A stretch of 64,000 nucleotides of DNA from Kalaharituber pfeilii (lineage: Eukaryota; Ascomycota; Pezizomycetes; Pezizales; Pezizaceae), in NCBI GenBank assembly GCA_015179045.1, contig WHUZ01000030.1, positions 372,001 through 436,000 on the forward strand. Reading direction: 5' to 3'. Numbering within the stretch: the first letter of the stretch is position 1; every line of letters starts with the position of its first letter. Made by a program: the position numbers and the translations under genes. Under the pieces are notes generated by a model. That model worked only from the letters and a program-made list of their open reading frames with translations, was not told the origin of the DNA and did no database searches. This document shows positions 1 to 10,350 of this stretch, piece by piece.

Positions 1-3000
1 AGGGCTACTCTAAGCTAGCCTAGAGCCATATTCCCAGCCAACCTGCATAATTTGGGCGGAACAGGTTATGTACCACTTAACATACACATTTCTAGGTTAA
101 AAGGGTGAATTAGAGATAAAAATAAAATTGCTGCAAATACTTCTTTTTCCCTCTTTTACGTTTGTCCTTTTTTGGCACATGTACATACTTTGAGTGCATT
201 ATTCACTTAGAACTACTACCGCAACAGAAGCTTCGGTCCGGAATCTACTTTGACTCAGCTGAAATCTAGCCTCTGGAACTGCGCTTAACATAAAGGTTGT
301 TATACCGCAATTAATTACGGCAGGAGAAGCCTGACAAGTACATGTACATGGGCAGGGTACAAGGTACCCCCCGTGACCAGATGCAATGCAAGGATCAGTT
401 ACCCTGTTCGGTGCAAGGAGAGCGTGTTGGGGCGGGTCTTGTAAAGGAGGACAAGGATAATCCCGTTAAGATGCGGTGTATGCAAAACGTGGCTGGGGGT
501 CAAGTTGAGGAAAAAAAAAAAAAAGGACGTTTTTGAGAGGGTCGCGAGTACGGTTACCGGTACAACAGGTGGATACATGCGTTGTGTACGTGGTTGCTGC
601 GCCCTGAGGTTAACAGTTTGGTTATGCATGTTGGGAGATTATAGGGGGCGGGAGGTAGTCAAGCAGGAGGGCCGAATGATATAGGATGGTAGAGGGAAGT
701 GGGGGGTTAGTACTTTCGTCTGAGGCAGCGCGTAGCTAATGGTGGAGAAACGGAGAACGATGCAGTGCAAGCTTGACACCGTTCAGTATGGCCAATTTTA
801 ACACTTGCAATTTGATACGGAGCTCCCGATTAAGGCCTTAGATATGCGTATCAAGGCACAGCCTTCGATGATCAGCATCATATCGTGTGCGTGTAGCTAA
901 CACGCTTCAATGCCATGACACTGTCCAATAGTTGACGTTACGTTTTTCATTTGTCTGTGTGTGTGTGTGGGGAAATAGATGGTATACACAATCAATGATT
1001 GGAGAGGAGGAAATTGCCATGCACTCAATGGCAGTGATGGAACATACTAGCATACAACTAGACCTTGCTTTTTCCGTCTGGAGTTGCTTCAAGTTACTGT
1101 GGTGGGGAGCTGGGTGAGTGAGTGGAATCAATTGCCGAGATTAGGATTACTCAACGTAGTACTGCGGGAGGGCTAGAAGTACAGAAGTCTCCGTAGATTG
1201 TAGCGATGTGTCTGATGATGGTTGTGCACCATATATAGTTACCATATTCGCGATGTACACTACTTTTATGTTCCTGTGGACACCAAGGTGTCGAATTATG
1301 CGAGTGCGTAAACATACGCACTTATGCGCGTTTTTGCGAACAGCCCGAGACATACATGTGACTTCGCTTCTATTGCCTCTCGAAGAGTTAGCGGCCCGCG
1401 CATATTGATGTGATCAGAACACCATTGGCTCCCGCAGTCGATGTGGTGATCTGGGAACCGCTCGGGAGGTTCGGCAAGAGCGAACGGCACTTTAGAATTG
1501 TCGGACCATAAACCCGGTGAAAGGAGATCAAGAAGGGGGATCAGTACTAATTGAATGCCGCGTGCAAACTAAAATAACATTATTTCTATCAGATATTGAC
1601 CGGGCCTTGATTGGGTTAAGCGTAAGGCCGTAGGCCGATATGGTAAGGGGCGCACGTGGTGTCTATGATTTGTGAACTACCGTGACCACCGTGACCACGA
1701 TCTGTGCAAAAAGGAATATGAGAGAGATTGTGATATATTATGAACTTGCAAAAATTTGATTGTTAAAAGCTGTGTGACAATGGAAAACTAGCGCGAATTG
1801 CGCTATATCTGGGCAGCTGAAATATTCAGATTGTTATTCGGAGCTGGCCTCTACAATGGAGGTGTACCTGTGCGCATGGTACGAATTTCATTCGCCCAGA
1901 TTCATCATTGGCAAGGTCCCAACAGATAAGCATTTGCCCTGTCGCTGTGAACTACAATGGTGCGCCCCATCTTCCAGATGATTGAAGCTTGCTCTCCCGT
2001 TCAAGGTCCTTCCCCCTCAGTCCCGAGAGATCGGTTTTCCCTAGTTGGCCAAGGATCCACAGTCCTCAGCAGGCGTTCCTACTCCGCCTATAAGATGGGC
2101 CTCTTATCCAAACATTCTGTCTCAGGGCGGAGCATTTTTCTAGAATTTCCCACCATCCCCGCTCGATGAGAGGGAAATAAGAAACCACTGCATGCATGTG
2201 AGTGAGGGGCGTGTTATCTACTGCAGTCTGCAGAGTTTGATGAGCACAATCTAAACGCACTAATCCTAGTATTGCACTGGGACTCCCAATGGACGAATGG
2301 AGTCATGGGTGGCGTGGGGTACGTCAGCTCTTCCTTGTTTTCCCGAGGGTTGCAACTTAGGCCAATGAAAGAAAGTGTCAGGGATATATGTTGGCTGGGA
2401 GGGCGATTGGGGCTAGGGTACCCGGTGGGGGCTTCAGTATTCGTTTGGGAACGGGATGTAATGCTGACAACCGACTATGGTTGGAGATCAAAAATGGTGT
2501 TGAAACGGGATGGGTAGAATTAAAGCCCGGATTATAGACCTGAAAGTGTTCATGGAGGGTCGCATGACCTATCAAAGCAATCTCTAGCTCTGTAACAAGT
2601 ATTGCAAAAACTAGCGAACATGATATAACAATCTTCATGAAGTATAGAACTTGAGATTTGAGACCATGGGCAGATCAATGTCCTACTCACCATTATTGGT
2701 TAGTTAGTGACAAAATTTTTTTCCATACGAATAGGCCCAAGTTGCTGCATGAAGTGATTTTCAAGTGAAATTTGTTGAGTTGACGACAAGCTTGACCACA
2801 AAGCGCAGCTGGCCAAACAAAAAAACAAATCAGTCTTTTGTTTGTCATGAGCTTACAGGAGCAACTTATCACCTATAGCTCCTGGGTTGTCTTGTTCCAA
2901 GTTAGAGCGCCACTTGGTGATACAACCACTGTTCGGCGTTCACAATCTCACCTTACTATTTGAACTCTTTAACTAAAACCAATCTCCTTGGCCACTGCTT

Positions 3001-3420
3001 GCGGCATTTACCACCGGGTGTTCTGATCCTTCAAAGTGTGCCTCAGATAAGTGGATACTCAGAAGCAGTGCTCCTTTGTTTCTGTTTGAGATATGCATCA
3101 TCGCAACTTGTGAGACCTCACGTTTGAGCGCAGTTATTTTAAGAAAGTGACATGTTTGGATTATCATCATTACTATTATTTCTGTCATGTGAAGCTAATG
3201 CACATTCAACCCCTCACAAGCACTGCTCGCCAGCCCACGCTGCAGCATTACCCTCAATTCTCGAGCGCACGGACAATATTAATTGACCTCCAAGCCAATA
3301 GAGATGTCAAAGGTCTTAAATATGGTCATATATCCAACCTCTATGAGCTTATTCAGCTATTATTGATGTTTATAGGCCTGAACCCAACTTTCCCCTGGCC
3401 CTTCTCCACAGTCTCGTCCA
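1..3420. other. Non-coding stretch, no gene recognised
   Basis: Only short, unrelated open frames occur on both strands; none shows a domain, a plausible intron chain or codon continuity. Short homopolymers and a few AT-rich tracts are present. I see no terminal repeats or RNA gene here. Confidence 0.6.
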
Positions 3421-4213
3421 TCATTCCTTTCCTGGTGGCGCCTTCCCTCCATTCGAAACTTGGTACTGTGACTCCACCTCAGGAAGTTTCCCTGCAGCTG
3501 CTAAGCTCTCATACTCTTCACAAGGCATGCCATTCCTGGTGCAGGTCTTGTACGAGTCATTACTCTTGTTCAGGGTAAAGGTCTGGTCGTCATCTTGGCC
3601 ATCTACATACTCCTCGCATGGGATGCCGTTACGTGTGCAGCTAGATGTCCGTGCAATGTTCAACTCCTTTTGGGAGCCTTCTGGGAACGTACCACAGGGA
3701 TATCCGTTCTTTGTGCATGTGTGACGAGAATCGAAAATTTGCTGCTCCTCAACCACTTGGGCTTCCTCGGCCTCTGCGGCATCTCCTTCTAGGTAGTCGT
3801 CCTCGTACCCGTCACTAAAAGCCGTGTCGGCATAATGCGAGCTTTCCTTGTAGATTTACCGCGAGATATCAATTCTCTCGACACCAGCTTCACCAATGTA
3901 TTCATCCCTGTCCAGGCCTCCAATGGAGACAAGGGTGACTCCATCGACCTCCTCGTCATCATAGCTGTCGTAGCCATCATCATCTTCCCCATAACCCTCA
4001 TCTGCTGACGTGCAGGGCTTTCCGTTTTAGGAACAAGGGAATTCAGAGTTGCCTAGGCGGGTGCTTTTAAAAGCGTCCACGAAAGGCACCAGCAACGCCT
4101 CCAGGGAAGAGACCCCCACGAAATGGAGCAGCCATGGGAGAAGCATTGGCCACAATTGCCACCAGTGGCGGGGTAGCCAAAAAGTGGCCAGCAGTGAGAA
4201 AGCGTCAACACAT
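3421..4213 (-). pseudogene. Decayed secreted protein with repeated Cys-loop motif
   Basis: Family not recognised. In one minus-strand frame from about 4030 to 3421 a loop motif of the form C-[ST]-x-N-G-x-P-C appears four times: CSxNGKPC (x is a TAA stop), CTKNGYPC, CTRNGIPC and CTRNGMPC; the last two are followed by EEY. Between the first two lies a Asp/Glu/Tyr/Gly-rich acidic spacer. A second in-frame TAA sits near 3858. Upstream, a different frame beginning at an ATG at 4211-4213 gives, after one TGA, a hydrophobic stretch ending VAIVANASP that resembles a secretory signal peptide, then a Gly/Phe-rich segment. A shift near 4070 is needed to join it to the motif frame. So the gene has at least one frameshift and three stops. 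The stop codons fit single-base changes such as CGA to TGA. Secretion and function are inferred; an intron in place of the shift cannot be excluded. Confidence 0.5.
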
Positions 4214-4950
4214 ATTGCAGTTATATCATGTGGTCTGTGATTTGTTGATATTCTGTAACTGACCAGAATCTGGTCACAACCGCTGGTGGACAAGCAATGC
4301 TTAAGCATCTGCTACATGCCTCTGTCAGTCATTCGCGTTGCTCACAGAAAAATTCCCTGTGTCTCGCAGAATAGGCATGTAGTATGTCATTTAAACCTTT
4401 CGCCCCGAGTAATGATTTAAAAAAAAACAAAACAAAAACCTTCCGCCCTAGGAAATTGCTTGTAAGTGAGTAAATGAACTAAAGAAAAAAAAAAAATATA
4501 AAAATAAGTCATTTAAACAAAATGTAAACGTTATTCTATATCGGAACCGAAGCCGGCCCGAACGGATTCACGTGCAATATCGCTTCGGCTTCTCGGCTTT
4601 CTTGCTGTGATTTCGGGCCGAATGTGAACCTTTAGCTTTCTCGGGCCGGTAAAATCGTTACCCTCAACTGAGAATCAGAGTCTGAAATTGTTGGATGTAG
4701 CTTATGGCTCAGGCTTTCCCACTAAGGAAGGATAGCGAAGTAGGTGAAGGATGGATGAAAGTGCTGTTAATTGAGATGACCTTTCCCTTCTGCTCTTCTT
4801 TTCCTCTCAAGTCGAGTTGGATAGGAAAGCTATTGGAGATACTTTTTATTAGGAATTTTTATTTCCTACGGTTATCTCGGAGGGAGGGACAGACGGAGGA
4901 CCACACTCTATTCCCTATTTTTATTTTTATCTCCTTACATGTACCTAAAT
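4214..4950. other. Non-coding; contains degenerate inverted words
   Basis: A-rich runs near 4420-4500 are followed at about 4549-4650 by GC-rich text with the word CGGCCCGAA and its reverse complement TTCGGGCCG, plus repeated CTTCGGCTT-like words. This looks like a small decayed palindromic repeat. The segment 4700-4950 may be the body of the LINE copy whose tail is at 4951, but no coding similarity is visible. Confidence 0.35.
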
Positions 4951-4998
4951 CGCCATAGCCTCCAGGGCGGCACGCGAGTAATGATAAAAAGAAAGAAA
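4951..4998 (+). repeat. LINE family A 3' terminal stem-loop and A-rich tail
   Basis: The plus strand reads CGCCATAGCC, then AGGGCGGCACGCGAG, then TAATGATA and an A-rich tail. This matches the 3' end of the family A LINE seen at 10200 and 63542 on the opposite strand. The upstream word GTACCTAA is also found just upstream of the stem-loop in other copies. No target duplication was identified. Confidence 0.7.
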
Positions 4999-5017
4999 TC
5001 ATCAGGAATTAGGTACC

Positions 5018-5068
5018 TTTTTTTGTATATCATTACTCGCATGCCGCCCTGTGGCTACGGCGAGACAG
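5018..5068 (-). repeat. LINE family A 3' stem-loop, tail-to-tail with the previous copy
   Basis: The minus strand reads CTCGCCGTAGCC, AGGGCGGCATGCGAG, TAATGATA, then A-rich. The 51-bp segment is flanked by TTAGGTACC at 5009-5017 and 5069-5077. This could be a 9-bp target duplication around a stem-loop-only insertion, but GTACCTAA also belongs to the family's own sequence upstream of the stem-loop, so the duplication may be only apparent. Confidence 0.6.
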
Positions 5069-5327
5069 TTAGGTACCTGTCCTGGGTTAGTAGCCGCAGA
5101 CCCTCTACTCATAAGATGTTGGACTCTGATGATATTGACCTAGTTATAGGGAATTGGGTAGTACATGGCTGAATCTGGCTGTGATTCCACTGATACGAGA
5201 TCCTTACGTAACTTAAAACTTGTGTACGGTATTCCGCGACTTTTACTGGGGAAAGTGTCTTTCATATTGTTACATGCCCAGACTCGGCCGGGATGCTGTC
5301 TCTACAAAGGACATTTGAACGACAACA

Positions 5328-5393
5328 CTAACATCTGTAAATAAATAAATAAAAAAAAAAAAAAAAAAAAAAAAAAAACTAACTAACATCTGT
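5328..5393 (+). repeat. A-rich tract between 11-bp direct repeats (tail-only retroposition)
   Basis: CTAACATCTGT occurs at 5328-5338 and again at 5383-5393. Between them lies only a run of AAAT units and about 27 A, plus a few bases. This is the structure expected when target-primed reverse transcription copies just the poly(A) tail of an RNA. No transcript body is present, so the source element cannot be named. Confidence 0.65.
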
Positions 5394-6386
5394 GCCAAAC
5401 ACTAGTATTGCTTGAATTCTGATCAGCTTCACCAATCCAGCGGCTACTTGCTCTGCGGCTACTTGCGGTAGTTCCTTTAGGATCTTTTCCTGATTTCTAG
5501 CCATACGTTTGGAAAAACCTTCTCAACATCTCCCTCTTTCCCTGATGTCTTTTTTTTTTTAATTTTTTTATTTCAATATCACATAACTCCGCTTATCGCT
5601 GTTACTATGGCAGGGCCCCTGGGTCGAAACACTCGATGCTCGGAGGCAAGCATTTAAAAGAAAAACAACAGTCATCTACATGACTCCTGGCCCGTCTTTC
5701 GTCCTCCCCACCTATCTATGCTTCCAAGGAGTAGAACAGTCGTTCAAGAATATCCACCTCTTCACCATTCTACCCACTTACCTTGCTCCACATCCTCCCA
5801 CCTTTTCCACCACTCAGGGTACACCACCTCTTCACGTCTGAAGGCCAGATGGTCTGCTGTCTGGTACTCCCGACACCCACACTCTGCTCCTATCCCCCTT
5901 CCAGGTTTCACCTCCCAGTCCTTCGTCATCCTTCCCTGCCGTCAGCCCGGTGAAGGTGGTAGCTGCTCGCCTCCTCCACCCCATGACCTTTCCCCCTCCA
6001 TGCCCCACCTCCCTCCTTTTAGCTGCCCTCAGCTGCCTCCACTTCTGTTTCAACCCTTCCTTCGTGACTACTGACCTGCCCCTTCCCCCCTGGTCGCTTT
6101 CTTTGCCTCCTCATCCGCCTTCTCATTCCCTTCAATGCCTATGTGTGCTTTTACCCACATAAGCGCCACGTCATCACCCGCCCTCTTTCTCCTCTCGTTA
6201 TCCATCACCACCCCTCTCAGGTCCGCTGTTCTGGCCTTGCCCCGCCTGCCTGCCTTCCTTACTGCGGCTATCGCGACTTGGGAGTCAATCAGTATCAGTA
6301 TGGGTGCTGGTGCCTCTGCTACCCTTTCCAGGCCCTTCATCATTCCCTTAACTTCCCCACCCCACACTGTGGCCCCGCTCCCCATG

Positions 6387-6434
6387 CCTTCCCCTCGCCC
6401 TGCCATGGCGAACAGCTGCACGCGGGGTCACGTG

Positions 6435-6480
<46 letters not shown>

Positions 6481-6486
6481 CCCCTC
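6387..6486 (+). mobile_element. 40-nt LINE B tail insertion with poly(A) and target duplication
   Basis: The direct repeats CCTTCCCCTC at 6387-6396 and 6477-6486 flank an 80-bp insert: 40 nt starting GCCCTGCCATGG and ending GGGGTCACGTGAT, then 40 A. The insert lies antisense inside the RNase H frame of the family B LINE; removing it with one duplication rejoins GGGEG to GMGSGATVW in frame. The 40 nt match the 3' end of that same LINE family (5550-5616). Confidence 0.8.
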
Positions 6487-6598
6487 CCCCTCTCCCTGCA
6501 TCCCACTTCCAATACCCTCCTCCCACCTGTCCATTCTCATTCATGCTTCCATCTGTGTAGACTTCAGCCATCCCTTTCGTAGTCCACTCAATGGAGGC

Positions 6599-6687
6599 TT
6601 CCCACTCTGCTGCCCTGCCATGGCGAACAGCTGCAAGCGGGGTCATGTGATATTAAAAAAAAAAAAAAAAAAAATTCCCACTCTGCT
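6599..6687 (+). mobile_element. 43-nt LINE B tail insertion with poly(A) and target duplication
   Basis: TTCCCACTCTGCT occurs at 6599-6611 and 6675-6687. Between them are 43 nt starting at exactly the same base as the neighbouring insert (GCCCTGCCATGG) and ending AAGCGGGGTCATGTGATATT, then 20 A. The end matches the family B LINE 3' end, which reads AAGCGGAGTTATGTGATATT. The target duplication differs from that of the first insert, so it is an independent event. Confidence 0.8.
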
Positions 6688-7560
6688 TTGCAGCCCCCCT
6701 TTTCCCCGTCCCCTTGCAACTCTTCTACCTCTACTTTCTCACACTCTCCTCCCCATTACAGCTCATCCACTCCCTCGGGCATGACAAAGCTGACCATGCT
6801 CTGCATGCACCCTGCAACATACTCGAAGCCATCCATTTTCTCCTTTGCCCACCCCACATCCCAGTCTCTCCAGTCTCCCCCCTCTCTTCTTCATCTTCTT
6901 CCCCTCTAAAGTCCGCCATCCATATGTCCCCATAGCGCGCCGGATCCCCCAGGCTCCGCTACGAACCTCGCCTCTGCTGCATCCATCGCTGTCTCTGTCA
7001 GGGTGGCCGAACATAGTATTCATGGATGCCATGATGATGATGAGAGATGACGCATGGTAATGATGCCATGAATGACAACATGATGATGAGAGATGCACTT
7101 GTTATTTAGCACTTGATGTCATATAGGATAATGCAATGAACGACGCACTGGAGGCCTATATATAGAGGCCTAAACGGCCCTATACAATGGTCAAGTTTCA
7201 AGCGTTGTCCTAAGTTACACCTACATTTCGCTGCCATCGCAGATACCGTAACAGTCTCTGCACTTTCGACCCCGGTGATCCAATTGACATTCTCCTTTGC
7301 TGTACCATGCACTGCGCCTGGTGCCTTCTTCAGTGCCTGGTACTGCAGCCTTTCTAACTCTCTTCTCCACCCTTTCTGCCCCCTCCGCCCTATTTCTGAT
7401 CCCCACATCACTATTACCCTTACCATGCCCATGTATAGCTGTCTCCAGGCTCCAGCTCCTCGGGCTCAACGCCCACTGCCTTCTCTCAAGCTCCTAGTAG
7501 TTTTTGAGCCTTTTCGATCCTCGATTCCCAATGGAAGTCGAAGGTCAAGGTAGCATTGAA

Positions 7561-8328
7561 AATCACTCAAAGCCCCTTTACCTTTTCCACCTCCCTCCTC
7601 CTCCTCTTCCCTCGGCCGAACAAGATATCTTCATGTTTGGTTCTTTCCAGTGGTACCCCCCTGATGGCATAAAATGTATCTGCACCTATTCGCCTTCAAT
7701 CAGAGACTTGTCGCAGCTGTTAAAGAAGTTAGTGTACCGACGCTGGCTGACGGCGATATATTATGTTATGGTTCACAGTTCCAAAACATAACTGGGGTCA
7801 GCATAAAAACTTTACTATGCACCAGAAAAAAACTTGGTGTATCAGAATACAGCAATGATTGAGAAAATCTTCGTTACGCGGACGTGTCCTATAAGCAGTG
7901 TCCATATTTGCTGGGACCACAAAAAGAATCTAAGCAGACTTTCCGCCTGTAGTATTACGCTTCAAGGGAACATCCACAATTCCAGAATGATAATGAATTC
8001 ACCAACTAGTCCCTACAGGCTTTTACTAGCCGCAGCCACTGCCATTCCTCATATTTACAAACACTAACCCAATGTTCATGTGCTTGTGCAGGCATTCCCT
8101 TTTGTGAATCTCATCAAGAAGCTTAGTACTTTCCTTTCTCCTTTGCCCGTTTTTCCTTTTTTTCTTTTTTCTCCTGCATTACTCGCCCTAGGGCCACAGC
8201 AAGAGGTTGATAGGCTGTATGCGGGGTTACGTGAACCCCCCCCTCCTTCCCCACAAAAAAATAAAAAGACCGGACTTAATGTGGAAACACAAGCATATGA
8301 TTGGTACATGTATATTTGACTCCCACTG
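7561..8328. other. Non-coding; possible further LINE tail near 8190-8270
   Basis: No gene is seen. At 8190-8270 the plus strand has CCCTAGGGCCACAGC, then TGCGGGGTTACGTGA, a C-rich run and an A-rich stretch. This resembles a decayed family B 3' end, but it lacks a clear duplication. Confidence 0.35.
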
Positions 8329-8940
8329 CAATGAATCCAGCAGGCCAGGCCAATAGAAGGCCTGGACTGGCCTGGGCCGTGACATTCTGGGCCTGGCCTG
8401 GCCTGAACGATCAGGCCAGGCCGTGAGGGCCGGTCCAAGCCATTCAAGCCGGTCCAGGCCAATCAGGCTGGCCCAGTATATTCAGGCAGGTTTAAGCCAA
8501 TTAAACGAATCCCTCCACAGCTATCCAGGTGAATTAACGTCAGCGTTACCAGATTGTTTGAGTATTTAAATGAGTTGAATCTTCCGTATATCTAGAATTT
8601 TAAACAGCAGCGGTCTACGACTTTAGTCAAGTATGTATCACACTTTATATTCAAGGATATATACTAACAAATATTTTAGAAATGATGGACCTTCCACACA
8701 AAACAACAGCCGGAACTTAATTCTTTGATGATGATACCTAATGGGCGACTGTCAATTACTGATAGTGGAAATATCCAGGACTATTAAAATCTAATTCACC
8801 TGGGTTAAATTCTAAAATCACTTGAATTTACGTAAATGGCCTGGTTGACCTGGACCGGCCTGATCCACATGGTAGAATGCCGGCCTAGACCGTCCAGGCG
8901 GTTTCAGTCCAATGCAGATCTCGGCCTGTTGGATTCATTG
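8329..8940. repeat. Palindromic GGCCTGG-rich element with terminal inverted repeats
   Basis: CAATGAATCCAGCAGGCC at 8329-8346 is the inverted complement, with one mismatch, of GGCCTGTTGGATTCATTG at 8923-8940. Both ends continue inward into many imperfect GGCCTGG/CCAGGCC words (8340-8500 and 8836-8930) around an AT-rich, unrelated centre. No target duplication is obvious and no coding frame is present, so it is probably a non-autonomous fold-back element of unknown superfamily. Confidence 0.6.
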
Positions 8941-9170
8941 ATTATTCGAGAAACTCTTGCCTTGTCGTGCCAGAGGTTACGCGCACAAGAACAAGCTCGA
9001 GTTTGACAGCAGGGCGACATCTTTCAGCTGCCCAGTATTACTGATCCGGGAACAGGTTTGTCGGTGGCGGATACCATGCATTGCATTTGCCACGTTTTCC
9101 TAGATGAAACAGGTCTCGAGTTAAGCTTTGATGCGCAGAAAAGACCCTGAGGAATGAAATGCAACGTTAC
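8941..9170. other. Short non-coding spacer between two repeat elements
   Basis: Normal GC content, no open frame of note, and no match to the neighbouring elements. Confidence 0.5.
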
Positions 9171-10350
9171 GGTCACTAGAGTGCTTCACCTAGAAACCGA
9201 TCATCACCGGGAAACTGATCAAATCCCTTAATCTACGTACAGAGCTACTGTGAATGCAAATGACCCTCAAATGGGCTCAAATCAAAGCCAGAGCATGAGA
9301 GAACATAGTAGATTATTTCCACAATTTTCCCCCTAGTTTGTAGCACATGAGGGGTGACATATTCTGTCATATATCTGATCATATACTAGCTACAGCATAT
9401 ACTTTTGAGTCACCATATATAAATGAGATTACCTAAGGCCTTTGCAATTCAATTTATACTCTATTGTTTATGTTAAATAAGTATATCAAGTTTTGGAATT
9501 ATTGGACTAATGTGCAGGAAGTTACTGTTATATCAAAGGGTACAATTTTACTTACCCAGGTTGATTGCAGTATTGAGCTATCGTTTAATAAGAAAGAAGT
9601 ACAGGAGCTCTATAAAGCTATGTAATAGAAATACATGCATAGAGAGATATTTTCTAGATGAATTTCAGTACTACTAAAGGGTAGAAGCAGTTATGTACTA
9701 CAAGGTACACATATGTGTAAAAGCCTAACTTTCTCATATAGCATATAGAAGTGTATACCAATATGAGTCCATTGAGGTTCAGAAACATATTCTGATAGCT
9801 TAATAATGCTATTATAGGCACTGCAGCCACTCAATGAGGTGCCAAGTGCTAACCACAAATGAGCTCTGCATACATAATATGCGTATAATGTGCATGCGAT
9901 ACGTGACAGGAAGAAAAGCGTCGCCATTTTGAAGGTAATGTGAGCTGCTAAGAAGAACTAGTAAGCACTACTAGTCAAGTTCTATTTCACCTGGCGAAGG
10001 TTAATTCTCTATATCTACCACCTCTGTTACAGATATTATTGACATATTGATTTCTACAGTAATAAGGGTCTAAACTATAGAGAATTATCTTACATTATGA
10101 ACAGCCTGAGACTTGACTAGTAAACCTATTTTCATTGCCATGTATCTCATAGATATAAGTATTATAAGTCTAATATATATTATTTGCTACTTACAATATT
10201 TTTTTTTTTTTATATATATATCATTAATCGCGTGCCGCCCCAAGGGCTATGGCGATGTTTAGTTACATGGGAGAGGAGAGATGAAAGTAAAAGGAAAAAA
10301 AAGTGATGATGTGATGAAGGAAATGAAATGAGGTACACGATGTCATGTCT

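Larger units (their letters stand above)
5550..7560 (-). mobile_element. LINE family B relic (RT C-terminal part, RNase H, zinc knuckle)
   Basis: Read on the minus strand, the order is that of a fungal non-LTR element. About 7430-7200 encodes a post-RT linker with an RGQKGWRRELERLQYQAL-like segment. RNase H follows with the first catalytic Asp in YTDGS (about 6550), then LIDSQVA and WVKAHIG.EGNEKADE (about 6330-6100). Near 5870 lies CGCREYQTADHLAF, a remnant of the C-terminal zinc knuckle. The 3' end is at 5550-5616: GCCCTGCCATAG on the minus strand through TATGTGATATT to an A/T-rich tail. Frames are broken several times and two small poly(A) insertions interrupt RNase H, so it is dead. The 5' end is truncated and its limit near 7560 is approximate. 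A short tandem duplication around ATGATGATGAGAGATG lies at 7032-7096. Clade (Tad/I-like) is inferred from the RNase H. Confidence 0.75.

Noticed and set aside
6143..6784. 213-codon plus-strand frame with a Lys run
   Set aside because: The Lys run is a poly(A) insertion; the rest is antisense to the LINE RNase H.
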